A stretch of DNA of 64,000 nt from Candidatus Stoquefichus sp. SB1 (GTDB lineage Bacteria; Bacillota_I; Bacilli_A; Erysipelotrichales; Coprobacillaceae). The position numbers were made by a program, and so were the translations under genes. Positions 53,705-62,330 of the stretch are shown here, one piece after another; position 1 is the first letter of the stretch, and each line of letters opens with the position of its first letter. The DNA is taken from contig NZ_LN852693.1 in the NCBI RefSeq assembly GCF_001244545.1, forward strand, positions 193,750 through 257,749, in the 5' to 3' direction. The notes under the pieces were generated by a model, which was not told the DNA's origin, searched no databases, and saw nothing but the letters and a program-made list of their open reading frames with translations.

Positions 53705-54196
53705 ATGAAAAAATTGAATCAAAAGTCTTTGGATTTTATAGATGATGTTATCTATAAACATAAAGACAAAAAAGGGCCTATTAAGTTGATGCTTCACGAA
53801 ATTCAAAATGAATTAGGTTATATTCCTTTTGAAGCAATGGAAAGAATGAGTGAAGTTATTCATGAGCCAGTTTCTAAAATTTATGGAGTTGTAACTTTTT
53901 ATTCACAATTTACAACAGAGCCGAAAGGAAAACATGTCATTAGTGTTTGCTTAGGAACTGCTTGTTATGTCAACGGCTCACAAACAATTTTAGATTTATT
54001 AGTCGAAATGACAGGTGCGCCTGTCAATGGAACAAGTGCTGATGGTGTTTTTTCAATTGATGCAACACGTTGTGTCGGAGCTTGTGGATTGGCACCGGTT
54101 GTGAGCGTGGATGGTACTGTTTTTGGTTGTACAAAGCAATTAGAAGACTTAAAAATGCTGGTTCTTGATTACAAAAAGGAGGAAGCTCCAGCATGA
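53705..54196 (+). CDS. hydC: NuoE/HydC-type [2Fe-2S] subunit of NAD-linked hydrogenase
   Basis: A 163-residue thioredoxin-like ferredoxin subunit, like the 24-kDa subunit of complex I. The four [2Fe-2S] cysteines are in CLGTACYV and RCVGACGLAPVV. The N-terminal helix bundle KLMLHEIQNELGYIPFEAME is typical. It transfers electrons between the NADH-oxidising subunit (58048) and the hydrogenase. It is the first gene of a long operon; its stop overlaps the next start by 4 nt (ATGA). Confidence 0.9.
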   Translation: MKKLNQKSLDFIDDVIYKHKDKKGPIKLMLHEIQNELGYIPFEAMERMSEVIHEPVSKIYGVVTFYSQFTTEPKGKHVISVCLGTACYVNGSQTILDLLVEMTGAPVNGTSADGVFSIDATRCVGACGLAPVVSVDGTVFGCTKQLEDLKMLVLDYKKEEAPA

Positions 54197-54546
54197 GACT
54201 AAAAGAGATTTTAGACATTGTGAATGGGCAGGAAGTTTATATTGATGATCCGCATGTGTATGATATTGATTTTCAAAATGCTTTTGGAACTGATTTGATG
54301 TCAGATGCATTGTGTCAATTAAGAGATGCTGATGAAACTGAATTATTAATTACTGGACTTGCGAATATGCAAATTTTCCATACTGCCAATACTCTTGATT
54401 TGGCAGCAATATTAATTGTAAGAGGAAAGCAGGTTGATGAGCATATGATACAAGGAGCTAAAATGAGTAATGTGAGTGTCTTTGTTACTGATTATACAAT
54501 GTATGAAACTTGTGGACGTCTTTATGAAAAAGGACTAGGTAAATGA
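54193..54546 (+). CDS. DRTGG-domain protein 1 of the hydrogenase operon
   Basis: A 117-residue protein resembling the DRTGG domain: MRLKEILDIVNGQEVYIDD, then LMSDALCQLRDADETELLIT, and a C-terminal ligand-type half with GKQVDEHMIQGAKMSNVSVF. DRTGG domains are associated with CBS domains and HPr-kinase-like regulators and are thought to sense ligands. It overlaps both neighbours by 4 nt. A second DRTGG protein is at 56119. Such proteins accompany [FeFe] hydrogenase operons in Clostridia and Thermoanaerobacter; a role in sensing redox or nucleotide state is inference. Confidence 0.75.
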   Translation: MRLKEILDIVNGQEVYIDDPHVYDIDFQNAFGTDLMSDALCQLRDADETELLITGLANMQIFHTANTLDLAAILIVRGKQVDEHMIQGAKMSNVSVFVTDYTMYETCGRLYEKGLGK

Positions 54547-54950
54547 AAAAAGTTTATAAAATAGAAAAGGATAATTATGAAGATGCGGGACAGGCATCGC
54601 GTGATATTAAAATGACTTTAAAAACACTTGGTTTAGATCCAAAGGTTTTAAAGCGTGTTTCAATTGCTTGTTATGAAGCAGAAATTAATTTGGTTATTCA
54701 TTCAGATGGTGGTGCAATTACTTTTGAAATAGACGATGATGGCAAAGTCTATTTATACTTTGATGATGTAGGTCCTGGTATTCCAGATATTCATTTGGCC
54801 ATGACTCCAGGTTATTCTACAGCATCTAAAAAAGCACGTGAATTTGGTTTTGGAGCAGGAATGGGACTGGATAATATGAAAAATTGTGCAACAACTTTTG
54901 ATATTCAATCTTCAAGCGATGGAACCCATTTGCAGATGACATTCGTATGA
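54543..54950 (+). CDS. RsbW/anti-sigma-like ATP-binding protein 1
   Basis: A 135-residue GHKL-fold ATP-binding protein related to serine kinases/anti-sigma factors (RsbW/SpoIIAB type). The N box is ACYEAEINLVIHSDGG, the G1 box DDVGPGIPDI and the G2 box FGFGAGMGLDNMKNCA. It has no transmitter His domain of its own. It overlaps the DRTGG gene before it and the iron-sulfur gene after it by 4 nt each. Such a protein could bind or phosphorylate a regulatory partner; partners are not in the window. Confidence 0.8.
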   Translation: MKKVYKIEKDNYEDAGQASRDIKMTLKTLGLDPKVLKRVSIACYEAEINLVIHSDGGAITFEIDDDGKVYLYFDDVGPGIPDIHLAMTPGYSTASKKAREFGFGAGMGLDNMKNCATTFDIQSSSDGTHLQMTFV

Positions 54951-56122
54951 AACCAGTGATAAGTTGGCTCGATACAAAATGTTCACAATGTATTAAGTGT
55001 TTAAAATCATGTCCAACTGATGCTATTTCTATCGTTGATGAACAGGTTAATATCGATGAAGAGAAATGTATTCATTGTGATGTTTGTATTCAACGTTGTC
55101 CATCACGTGTTTTGAAGGTACAAAGTGCCCATATGAATGAAACACTTCAATGTCACGAATATAATGTTGCTTTGATTCCCACAAGTTTATTATCTGATAT
55201 GAAATCATATGATGATTTTCAAAAAATTTGCCAGGCTATTTTGAAATTAGGATTTGATGAGGTTCATCATTATAGTGATATTGAAGGCTTTTTATATAAA
55301 AAAGCTATCTCGGAAAGTCATGAAAAAGAGGGAATTTGGTTGACTTCTTTTTGTCCAACCATTAATCAATTGATTGAAAAAAATTATCCAACATTACTTG
55401 ATCGTTTGTTGCCATATGATTATCCTGTTGAAATTGCGGCTCGCAGAATCCGTCAGAAATTAAGTGATAAAGATGTTGGTATTTATTCACTATGTGAGTG
55501 CGTTGGGAAGATGACCTTAGCAAAAGAACCATTTGGAAATCAAGATTCTGCAATTGATTATGCGATGACGATATCACATATTTTTCCAAAAATTAATAAA
55601 TTAAAAGATGATCATAAATATCCTATTACAATGAATAGATATGGTGTCAAAAGTAATGTCGAAGATTTGTTTGGTAATCGGAGCCTATCAGTTGTGAGAG
55701 TGGAAGGATTAAATCAAACACAAAGTTTATTAGATTTAATTGAATTTGATCGTATTCAACATGTTGATTTAGTCGCTATGTATGCCTGTTACCAAGGATG
55801 TATAGGTGGTTATTATTTGTGGTCAAATCCTTTTGAAGGTTGTTATAATATTGAAAGTATGATGGATGAATATACTTTAGAAAATATTGAGCTTGATGAA
55901 CATGAATATCGCATTGATCATCAACTTGATCGCCAGGAAATGAAATCAATGAAAGAAAGAATGGCTTGGTTTGCTAAAGTGAATGAAATTCTAGAGACTT
56001 TACCTCAATATGATTGTGGCGCATGTGGTTTTGCTAATTGTCGCAGTTTGGCTCAGAGCGTTGTTGATGGAAAAGTTGATATTCAAAGATGTCGTGTAAG
56101 AAAACAGGGTGAGCAAAAATGA
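54947..56122 (+). CDS. hydrogenase-like iron-sulfur protein with incomplete H-cluster motifs
   Basis: A 391-residue protein: two [4Fe-4S] ferredoxin motifs (CSQCIKCLKSCP and CIHCDVCIQRCP, residues about 13-50), a central part resembling the [FeFe] hydrogenase catalytic domain, and a C-terminal Fe4S domain (CGACGFANC near 357 and a final Cys). In true hydrogenases the H-cluster motifs are TSCxPxW, MPCxxKxxE and ACPGGC. Here they read TSFCPTINQ, SLCECVGKM and YACYQGCIGG, with the second-motif Pro/Lys pattern and one of the usual cysteines altered. It is probably an electron-transfer or redox-sensing relative rather than an H2-producing enzyme. Confidence 0.75.
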   Translation: MKPVISWLDTKCSQCIKCLKSCPTDAISIVDEQVNIDEEKCIHCDVCIQRCPSRVLKVQSAHMNETLQCHEYNVALIPTSLLSDMKSYDDFQKICQAILKLGFDEVHHYSDIEGFLYKKAISESHEKEGIWLTSFCPTINQLIEKNYPTLLDRLLPYDYPVEIAARRIRQKLSDKDVGIYSLCECVGKMTLAKEPFGNQDSAIDYAMTISHIFPKINKLKDDHKYPITMNRYGVKSNVEDLFGNRSLSVVRVEGLNQTQSLLDLIEFDRIQHVDLVAMYACYQGCIGGYYLWSNPFEGCYNIESMMDEYTLENIELDEHEYRIDHQLDRQEMKSMKERMAWFAKVNEILETLPQYDCGACGFANCRSLAQSVVDGKVDIQRCRVRKQGEQK

Positions 56123-56448
56123 AACTTAAAGATTGTATAAATGAATTGGATATAAAGCTAGTGAACCATGCTTCACTAGAAAATGAAATTACGGATATTT
56201 ATATTGGTGATTTATTAAGTTTTGTAATGGCTAATGGAAAAGAAGGTGCTTTATGGCTGACTGTACAAAAACATGTTAATGTTGTTGCGGTGGCTGAATT
56301 AAATGATTTTGCTGGTATTGTTTTTGTCCAAGGTGTGATTCCTGATGATGAAACAATTGAAAAGGCAAATGAATATCATATTCCATTATTGATAAGCCCA
56401 TTAGATGCTTATTCATTAACAAAAGAATTTATGAAATTAGGTATTTAA
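56119..56448 (+). CDS. DRTGG-domain protein 2 of the hydrogenase operon
   Basis: A 109-residue protein similar in plan to the 54193 product: ITDIYIGDLLSFVMANGKEG, ALWLTVQKHVNVVAVAELND and GVIPDDETIEKANEYHIPLL. The two share fold but little sequence, so they probably form different partners or a heterodimer. It overlaps the preceding gene by 4 nt and has a 1-nt gap to the PHP gene. Confidence 0.75.
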   Translation: MKLKDCINELDIKLVNHASLENEITDIYIGDLLSFVMANGKEGALWLTVQKHVNVVAVAELNDFAGIVFVQGVIPDDETIEKANEYHIPLLISPLDAYSLTKEFMKLGI

Positions 56449-56449
56449 T

Positions 56450-57145
56450 ATGTTTTATGACTTACATATCCATTCTGCTTTATCGCCTTGCAGTGATGAT
56501 GATATGACTTTAAATAATATTGTCAATATGGCATATTTAAAGGCACTTGATTTGATTGCGATTACAGATCATAACTCAGTAAAGCAGCTTTATCATTTAG
56601 CCACAGTTGCCAAAGATAAAGTTCGCTATATTTATGGAGTAGAGATTCAAAGTCGAGAAGAAGTTCATATTTTAGGATATTTCTTAGATGATTGTTCTTT
56701 AGATGAAATTCAAGCATTTTTAGATGAGTATTTAATTGAAGAGCCTAATGATGAATATTACTTTGGACATCAATATATTTTTGATGAAATGGATCAAGTG
56801 ATTGCACAGGAAAAAAGATTACTGATTAAATCTTTGGATTTATCCGTAGAAGAAATTATTGATTGGATTCATCAGCATAAAGGGATTGCTGTTTTTGCAC
56901 ATGCTATGAGTGAAAGATTTTCAATTATGCATGTCTTTATGAATATTGATGAGTCATTAGATATTGATGGTATCGAAGTGACAGATCCTCATCAACGTAT
57001 ACAATTAACCGAAAAATATCCATATTTAAAAAACAAGTTATGGTTAATAAATAGTGATGCTCATCGTTTAGATATGATTAATGAGCCAATATATGAAATC
57101 AGTGAAGAAGAATTTTATGGATTGTGGAGGAAGCGTTATGGATGA
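56450..57145 (+). CDS. PHP-domain phosphoesterase
   Basis: A 231-residue PHP metal-dependent hydrolase, like DNA polymerase exonuclease and histidinol phosphatase relatives. Metal ligands: DLHIHSALSPCSDDD at the start, AITDHNSVKQL, GVEIQSREEVHILGYF, AVFAHAMSE, and NSDAHRLDMI near the end. The substrate is unknown; a nucleotide or phosphoprotein linked to the operon's ATP-binding proteins is a reasonable guess. The next gene starts inside its last codons. Confidence 0.8.
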   Translation: MFYDLHIHSALSPCSDDDMTLNNIVNMAYLKALDLIAITDHNSVKQLYHLATVAKDKVRYIYGVEIQSREEVHILGYFLDDCSLDEIQAFLDEYLIEEPNDEYYFGHQYIFDEMDQVIAQEKRLLIKSLDLSVEEIIDWIHQHKGIAVFAHAMSERFSIMHVFMNIDESLDIDGIEVTDPHQRIQLTEKYPYLKNKLWLINSDAHRLDMINEPIYEISEEEFYGLWRKRYG

Positions 57146-57671
57146 ACTAGCTTTAAATATTTTAGATATTGCTTATAATTCTATCCGTGCTGACGCTTCA
57201 TTCGTTCGTATTTCTATTCTTGATAGTATCAAACAAAATATTATTCATATTGAAATAGAAGATAATGGTAAAGGCATGACAGCGGATACTATTGAAAAAG
57301 TGACTGATCCTTTTTATACAACACGAACAACAAGAGTCGTAGGATTAGGTGTTCCACTGTTTAAACAAAACGCTGAATTAACAGGTGGTTCATTGACTAT
57401 TCAGTCACAATTACAGGTTGGAACAAGAGTAACTGCTCAGTTTATTAAAAATCATATTGATACACCTATTATGGGAGATATCATTGAAACAATGTTAACG
57501 TTGATTCAGGCAGATGAACAGATTGATTATGAATTTGAATATGTGACAGATGAAAATTCGTTTGTCATGAAAACCAAGGAAATGAAAGAGATTTTAGGAG
57601 ATGTGAAAATCACAGAACCAGAAGTTCTCTTATGGATAAAAGAGTTTATGAAGGAGGGATTACAGAAATGA
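57138..57671 (+). CDS. GHKL-type ATP-binding protein 2 of the hydrogenase operon
   Basis: A 177-residue protein: MDELALNILDIAYNSIRADA (N box), IEDNGKGMTADTIEKVTDPF (G1/F box) and TTRTTRVVGLGVPLFKQNAE (G2 box), a histidine-kinase-type ATPase domain without sensor or His-phosphotransfer domain, plus a 70-residue acidic tail. GTGGAGGAAGCGTT supports ATG 57138 inside the PHP gene; the start at 57081 is inside that gene and lacks a site. Together with the 54543 protein it gives two separate GHKL proteins in one operon. Confidence 0.8.
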   Translation: MDELALNILDIAYNSIRADASFVRISILDSIKQNIIHIEIEDNGKGMTADTIEKVTDPFYTTRTTRVVGLGVPLFKQNAELTGGSLTIQSQLQVGTRVTAQFIKNHIDTPIMGDIIETMLTLIQADEQIDYEFEYVTDENSFVMKTKEMKEILGDVKITEPEVLLWIKEFMKEGLQK

Positions 57672-58036
57672 AATCATTAGAAGATTTAAAAAAGATTAGA
57701 GAAGCTGCTCAAAACAAAATGACAATGCGTATGGATGATGAACAAAAGTATCGTGTTGTTGTGGGAATGGCAACGTGCGGGATTGCTGCTGGAGCAAGAC
57801 CGGTCTTAAATGCAATTGTTGAAGAAGTTGCAAAGGCTAAACTCCCTGTAACAGTTTTACAGACAGGTTGTATTGGTATGTGTACATTAGAACCAATTGT
57901 TGAAGTTTTTGATAAAAATGATCATAAAACAACATATGTTTTGGTTGATGCTAAAAAAGCTAAAGAAATTGTTGTCCGTCATTTGATGAATGATGAAGTT
58001 ATTGATGACTATACAGTCGGGAAATATAAGAAGTAG
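57668..58036 (+). CDS. small [2Fe-2S] thioredoxin-like ferredoxin
   Basis: A 122-residue thioredoxin-like [2Fe-2S] protein with cysteines in VGMATCGIAAGARP and LQTGCIGMCTLEPIVEVF. It resembles the N-terminal domain of the NADH-binding subunit and the small Hyd-type ferredoxins (HydD/HndA-like). AAGGAGGGATTACAG supports ATG 57668, overlapping the preceding stop by 4 nt. It lies 11 nt before the NuoF-type gene and probably docks there. Confidence 0.85.
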   Translation: MKSLEDLKKIREAAQNKMTMRMDDEQKYRVVVGMATCGIAAGARPVLNAIVEEVAKAKLPVTVLQTGCIGMCTLEPIVEVFDKNDHKTTYVLVDAKKAKEIVVRHLMNDEVIDDYTVGKYKK

Positions 58037-58047
58037 GAGGATAAGAC

Positions 58048-59841
58048 ATGGAAAGAATACAAGTCTTAGTATGCGCTGGAACAGGGTGTACAATTGGTAA
58101 TTCTGGTGATTTGATTGAAGCCTTTCAAAATGAAATCAAATCAATGGGATTAGAAAAAGAAGTCAGTGTTTTACGTACTGGATGTTTAGGTCTTTGTGGT
58201 GTTGGTCCAAATGTTTCTATATATCCTGATAATATTATTTATAAATCTGTTAAGGTTGAAGATGTTAAAGAAATTGTTATGGAACATTTTTATAAAGGCC
58301 GTCCAGTTCAACGATTAATGTTAAATGAATCTGATCAAGAAACAAATGAGATTCATGATATTAATAAAACGAAGTTTTATTCAAAACAAAAACGTATAGC
58401 ATTACATAATTGTGGTGTTATTGATCCTGAGAATATTGATGAGTATATAGCAAAAGATGGTTATTTTGCACTTGGAAAAGTCCTTACTGAAATGCAGCCT
58501 CAAGAGGTTGTTGATGTGATTAAAGCAAGCGGTCTAAGAGGTCGTGGTGGGGGAGGTTTCCCAACTGGACTCAAATGGCAGTTTGCATTAAATGAACCAG
58601 GTGATGAGAAATACGTGATCTGTAATGCTGATGAGGGAGACCCAGGTGCTTTTATGGATCGATCTATCTTGGAAGGAAATCCACATAGTGTCATTGAAGC
58701 AATGGCTATTGCTGCCTATGCAATTGGAGCACATTATGGATATATTTATATTCGTGCTGAATATCCAATTGCTGTTGAAAGATTAAAACATGCGATTTCA
58801 CAAGCTAAAGATTTAGGTTTGTTAGGTCAAAATATTTTTGGTTCTGGCTTTGACTTTGATTTAGAGATTCGTTTAGGCGCAGGTGCATTTGTTTGTGGTG
58901 AAGAAACAGCTTTAATTCAGTCTATTGAAGGTGAAAGAGGAATGCCAAATCCTAAACCACCATTCCCAGCTCATAAAGGTGTATGGGGAAAACCAACAAT
59001 TATTAATAATGTTGAAACTTATGCGAATATTGCTCAAATTATTATCAATGGTGCAGATTGGTTTAAATCAATTGGTACAGAAACATCTTTTGGAACAAAA
59101 GTCTTTGCTTTAGGTGGAAAAATTACAAACACTGGGCTTGTAGAAGTTCCGATGGGAACAACTTTACGTGAAGTTATTTATGAAATTGGTGGTGGATGTC
59201 CAAATCGTAAACAATTTAAAGCAGTTCAAACAGGGGGACCATCTGGTGGTTGTTTAACAGAAAGTCAATTAGATACACCTATTGGTTTTGATGAACTCGT
59301 TAAATTAGGTTCTATGATGGGTTCAGGTGGTATGATTGTTTTGGATGAAGATAACTGTATGGTTGATGTTGCCAGATTCTATATGGATTTTATTGTTGAT
59401 GAATCTTGTGGAAAATGTTCACCATGTCGTATAGGAACAAAACGTATGTTAGAAATACTTGAAGATATTTGTGAAGGTAGAGGAACAATGGAATCGTTAG
59501 ATGAGTTAGAAGTTCTTGCTCATACGATTAAAGATACTGCCCTTTGTGGTTTAGGACAATCTGCTCCTAACCCTGTCCTTTCAACAATTTCTCAATTTAG
59601 AGATGAATATATTGCTCATATTGTTGATAAAAAATGTCCTGCAGGAGTATGTAAAGCCTTATTGTCTTATGAAATTGATGAAGATAAATGTCGTAAATGT
59701 GGTCTTTGTGCAAGACAATGTCCTGCTAATGCCATTGATGGAGAACTTGGAAAAGTTCCATATCGTATTGATCAAGATAAATGTATCAAATGTGGTAACT
59801 GTTTGAAAGCTTGTCACTTTGGTGTCATTACAAGAAAGTAG
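58048..59841 (+). CDS. hydB: NADH-oxidising flavoprotein subunit (NuoF/HydB-type)
   Basis: A 597-residue subunit: N-terminal [2Fe-2S] thioredoxin-like domain (CAGTGCTIGNSGD, about 9-22), NADH-binding GLRGRGGGGFPTGLKW (about 162-177), FMN site AGAFVCGEETALIQSIEGER near 275, [4Fe-4S] ESCGKCSPCRIGTKRM near 450, and two extra C-terminal [4Fe-4S] ferredoxin motifs (CRKCGLCARQCP and CIKCGNCLKACH). This is the NADH/flavin branch of electron-bifurcating or confurcating [FeFe] hydrogenases. Start after TAGGAGGATAAGAC. The gene is 9 nt before hydA. Confidence 0.95.
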   Translation: MERIQVLVCAGTGCTIGNSGDLIEAFQNEIKSMGLEKEVSVLRTGCLGLCGVGPNVSIYPDNIIYKSVKVEDVKEIVMEHFYKGRPVQRLMLNESDQETNEIHDINKTKFYSKQKRIALHNCGVIDPENIDEYIAKDGYFALGKVLTEMQPQEVVDVIKASGLRGRGGGGFPTGLKWQFALNEPGDEKYVICNADEGDPGAFMDRSILEGNPHSVIEAMAIAAYAIGAHYGYIYIRAEYPIAVERLKHAISQAKDLGLLGQNIFGSGFDFDLEIRLGAGAFVCGEETALIQSIEGERGMPNPKPPFPAHKGVWGKPTIINNVETYANIAQIIINGADWFKSIGTETSFGTKVFALGGKITNTGLVEVPMGTTLREVIYEIGGGCPNRKQFKAVQTGGPSGGCLTESQLDTPIGFDELVKLGSMMGSGGMIVLDEDNCMVDVARFYMDFIVDESCGKCSPCRIGTKRMLEILEDICEGRGTMESLDELEVLAHTIKDTALCGLGQSAPNPVLSTISQFRDEYIAHIVDKKCPAGVCKALLSYEIDEDKCRKCGLCARQCPANAIDGELGKVPYRIDQDKCIKCGNCLKACHFGVITRK

Positions 59842-59850
59842 GTGGATAGA

Positions 59851-61599
59851 ATGGGAAAAATAAAATTAACTATTAATAATCGTCAAGTTGAAGCTTATGA
59901 AGGAAAAACTATTTTAGAAGTTGCACGTGAAAATGGCATTCATATACCTACTTTGTGTTATTTAAAGGACTATACAGGTACAGGAGCATGCCGTGTTTGC
60001 CAAGTTGAAGTAGAAGGTGTTAAGAATCTTTGTGCTGCTTGTGTATATCCAGTAAGAGATGGTATGGTTATTAAAACAAATTCAATGCGTGCCCTTGATG
60101 CGCGTCGTCGTGTCGTTGAACTTATTGTTTCTAATCACTCTAAAGATTGTTTGTCATGTATTCGTAATACAAACTGTGAACTGCAACGTCTTTGCCAGGA
60201 ATTAGGTGTCCGTGAAGATGCTTTTAAAGGTGCAAAAACGAACCCAACATTTGATGAAGTTTCACCAGGAGTTGTTAGAAATACATCAAAATGTATTTTA
60301 TGTGGACGTTGTATTGCTGCATGTAAGAAACATCAGGAATTAGGTGTTTTAGGATTTATGGAACGTGGTTTTAAAACAAAGGTTGGTCCTGTTTTTGATC
60401 GTAGTTTGAATGATGTAAACTGTATGCAATGTGGACAATGTATTAATGTGTGTCCAGTAGGTGCATTACAGGAAAAAGAAGAAATTCATAATGTTATAGA
60501 AGCGCTTAATGATCCAACAAAACATGTTGTAGTGCAAACTGCTCCAGCCGTTCGTGCAAGTTTAGGTGAAGAATTTGGTATGCCAATAGGAACACGTGTC
60601 ACTGGAAAAATGGTTGCTGCATTAAAACTATTAGGATTTGATAAAGTTTATGATACGAACTTTGGTGCTGATTTGACAATTATGGAAGAAGGATACGAAT
60701 TTATTCATCGTCTTCAAAATGGTGGTCAATTACCAATGATTACATCTTGTTCACCAGGATGGATTAATTATTGTGAAAAAGAATATCCAGATTTATTAGA
60801 TCATTTGTCATCATGTAAATCACCACATATGATGTTAGGAGCAATGATTAAATCATATTATGCAAAACAACATCAATTAGATCCAAAAAATATTTATGTT
60901 GTTTCTATTATGCCTTGTGTTGCTAAAAAAGGTGAAAAAGAACGTTCTCAAATGATAAAAGATGGTATGAAAGATGTTGATGCTGTTTTAACAACAAGAG
61001 AATTAGGAAAGCTGATCAAAATGTTTGGTGTTAATTTTGTTGATTTAAAAGATGAAGAGTTTGATCAGGATATGTTTGGTGAATACACTGGTGCAGCAGT
61101 TATTTTTGGAGCAAGTGGTGGCGTGATGGAAGCTGCTTTGCGTACTGTTGTTGATGTATTGACAAATCAGGATTTAGATTCAATTGAATATCATGCTGTA
61201 AGAGGTCAACGTGGCTTAAAAGAAGCAACATTACAAGTTGGTGATTTAACAGTTCGTGTTGCTGTAGCACATAGTATGGCTATTGCTAAGCCATTATTAG
61301 ATGAAATTCGTGCCGGACGTTCACCATATCACTTTATTGAAGTGATGGGATGTCCTGGTGGTTGTATCAATGGTGGTGGGCAATCTTATGTTAGTGCACT
61401 TATTAGAAATAGTGGTTTTGATTTTAAAGGTGCAAGAGCAAAAGCGTTATATGATGAAGATCGTTCAATGCCAGCAAGAAAATCTCATAAGAATACTCAA
61501 ATTCAAAAATTATATGAAGATTTCTTAGGTCAGCCTAATTCACATCTGGCTCATGAATTACTTCATACAACTTATGATAAACAGAAAAAATTTAAATAA
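59851..61599 (+). CDS. hydA: [FeFe] hydrogenase catalytic subunit
   Basis: A 582-residue group A [FeFe] hydrogenase catalysing H2 production or uptake. N-terminal [2Fe-2S] ferredoxin domain, His/Cys cluster (HSKDCLSCIRNTNCELQRLC), two [4Fe-4S] motifs (CILCGRCIAACKK, CMQCGQCINVCP) and the H-cluster loops TSCSPGWINYCEKEYP near 300, MPCVAKKGEKER near 354 and MGCPGGCINGGGQ near 500. With the NuoF- and NuoE-like subunits it would form a NADH/ferredoxin-dependent complex. ATG 59851 is placed after TAGGTGGATAG; GTG 59842 overlaps it. Maturases are not in the window. Confidence 0.95.
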   Translation: MGKIKLTINNRQVEAYEGKTILEVARENGIHIPTLCYLKDYTGTGACRVCQVEVEGVKNLCAACVYPVRDGMVIKTNSMRALDARRRVVELIVSNHSKDCLSCIRNTNCELQRLCQELGVREDAFKGAKTNPTFDEVSPGVVRNTSKCILCGRCIAACKKHQELGVLGFMERGFKTKVGPVFDRSLNDVNCMQCGQCINVCPVGALQEKEEIHNVIEALNDPTKHVVVQTAPAVRASLGEEFGMPIGTRVTGKMVAALKLLGFDKVYDTNFGADLTIMEEGYEFIHRLQNGGQLPMITSCSPGWINYCEKEYPDLLDHLSSCKSPHMMLGAMIKSYYAKQHQLDPKNIYVVSIMPCVAKKGEKERSQMIKDGMKDVDAVLTTRELGKLIKMFGVNFVDLKDEEFDQDMFGEYTGAAVIFGASGGVMEAALRTVVDVLTNQDLDSIEYHAVRGQRGLKEATLQVGDLTVRVAVAHSMAIAKPLLDEIRAGRSPYHFIEVMGCPGGCINGGGQSYVSALIRNSGFDFKGARAKALYDEDRSMPARKSHKNTQIQKLYEDFLGQPNSHLAHELLHTTYDKQKKFK

Positions 61600-61605
61600 T
61601 AATGA

Positions 61606-61630
61606 AAGGTTCTAGACAAACTAGAACCTT
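61606..61630 (+). terminator. terminator of the hydrogenase operon
   Basis: AAGGTTCTAG (61606-61615) pairs with CTAGAACCTT (61621-61630), 10-bp stem with a short T-rich tail (TACTTT). Confidence 0.75.
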
Positions 61631-61684
61631 TACTTTGACAAAAAATGCACTCAATAACATGTATAATCAATGTGGTGATTAAAT

Positions 61685-62038
61685 ATGAAATATAAAATAG
61701 TTTATTTAAAAGAAAATTTTCAGGACATTGCAAGTACATATCCATCGTTGATTGAGATGTTATATTCTTCACAACAAAATTCTTATGATACAAAACAGGT
61801 AGAGTTGCTTTTTAAACCTCTTGGACAAAGCAAAGAAAAGCTATTAAAAATGATTCAGGAAAGAGATGATTATCATTATTTTCATGGTGTTCATCAATTA
61901 AACAATCCTATTACTGATGAAAATGTGACAATAAAATTAAATGAATTTGATATTGAAGTTGATGAAAAAAGTGGAAATCATGTTATTTTTGATATTATGA
62001 GGACATTTTCTAAAAACTTTTATATGATTATGGCATAA
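61685..62038 (+). CDS. hypothetical protein
   Basis: A 117-residue soluble protein without recognised motif; charged, with HYFHGVHQLNNP and a DIMRTFSKNF tail. A TATAAT at 61662-61667 and GGTGATTAAAT before the ATG support expression as its own unit. It lies between the hydrogenase operon and the yneF gene. I do not recognise the family. Confidence 0.55.
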   Translation: MKYKIVYLKENFQDIASTYPSLIEMLYSSQQNSYDTKQVELLFKPLGQSKEKLLKMIQERDDYHYFHGVHQLNNPITDENVTIKLNEFDIEVDEKSGNHVIFDIMRTFSKNFYMIMA

Positions 62039-62103
62039 TTGATTTTACAAATCAAATCATTGTATGCTATAATAATCAAGTAATTGAAATGGAGGATTGA
62101 AAA

Positions 62104-62304
62104 ATGTTATATGCTTTTTTAGGACTTGCTGTAGGTCTTGCTATAGGATTCTTCGTATCTCGATATGTATTTAAGAAAAATTTAAAGAAGAATCCACCAA
62201 TCAATGAAAAAATGATTCGTGCAATGTTTATGGAGATGGGACGTAAACCTAACGAGACTCAAATCAAGAGAATTATGAAAAGTATCAATGATCAGTACAA
62301 ATAA
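62104..62304 (+). CDS. YneF family (UPF0154) membrane protein
   Basis: A 66-residue protein with one N-terminal membrane helix (LYAFLGLAVGLAIGFFVSRY) and the typical basic tail PPINEKMIRAMFMEMGRKPNE. This pair of features identifies UPF0154/YneF, a small Firmicute membrane protein of unknown role. Strong GGAGGATTGAAAA site; extended TATAAT upstream near 62068. A terminator overlaps the stop. Confidence 0.9.
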   Translation: MLYAFLGLAVGLAIGFFVSRYVFKKNLKKNPPINEKMIRAMFMEMGRKPNETQIKRIMKSINDQYK

Positions 62305-62323
62305 GGGTGTTCCCTTATTTTTT
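62299..62323 (+). terminator. rho-independent terminator after yneF
   Basis: AAATAAGGG (62299-62307) pairs with CCCTTATTT (62312-62320), followed by TTT. It also lies just before the next start codon, where no ribosome site is seen. Confidence 0.7.
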
Positions 62324-62330
62324 CTATATT

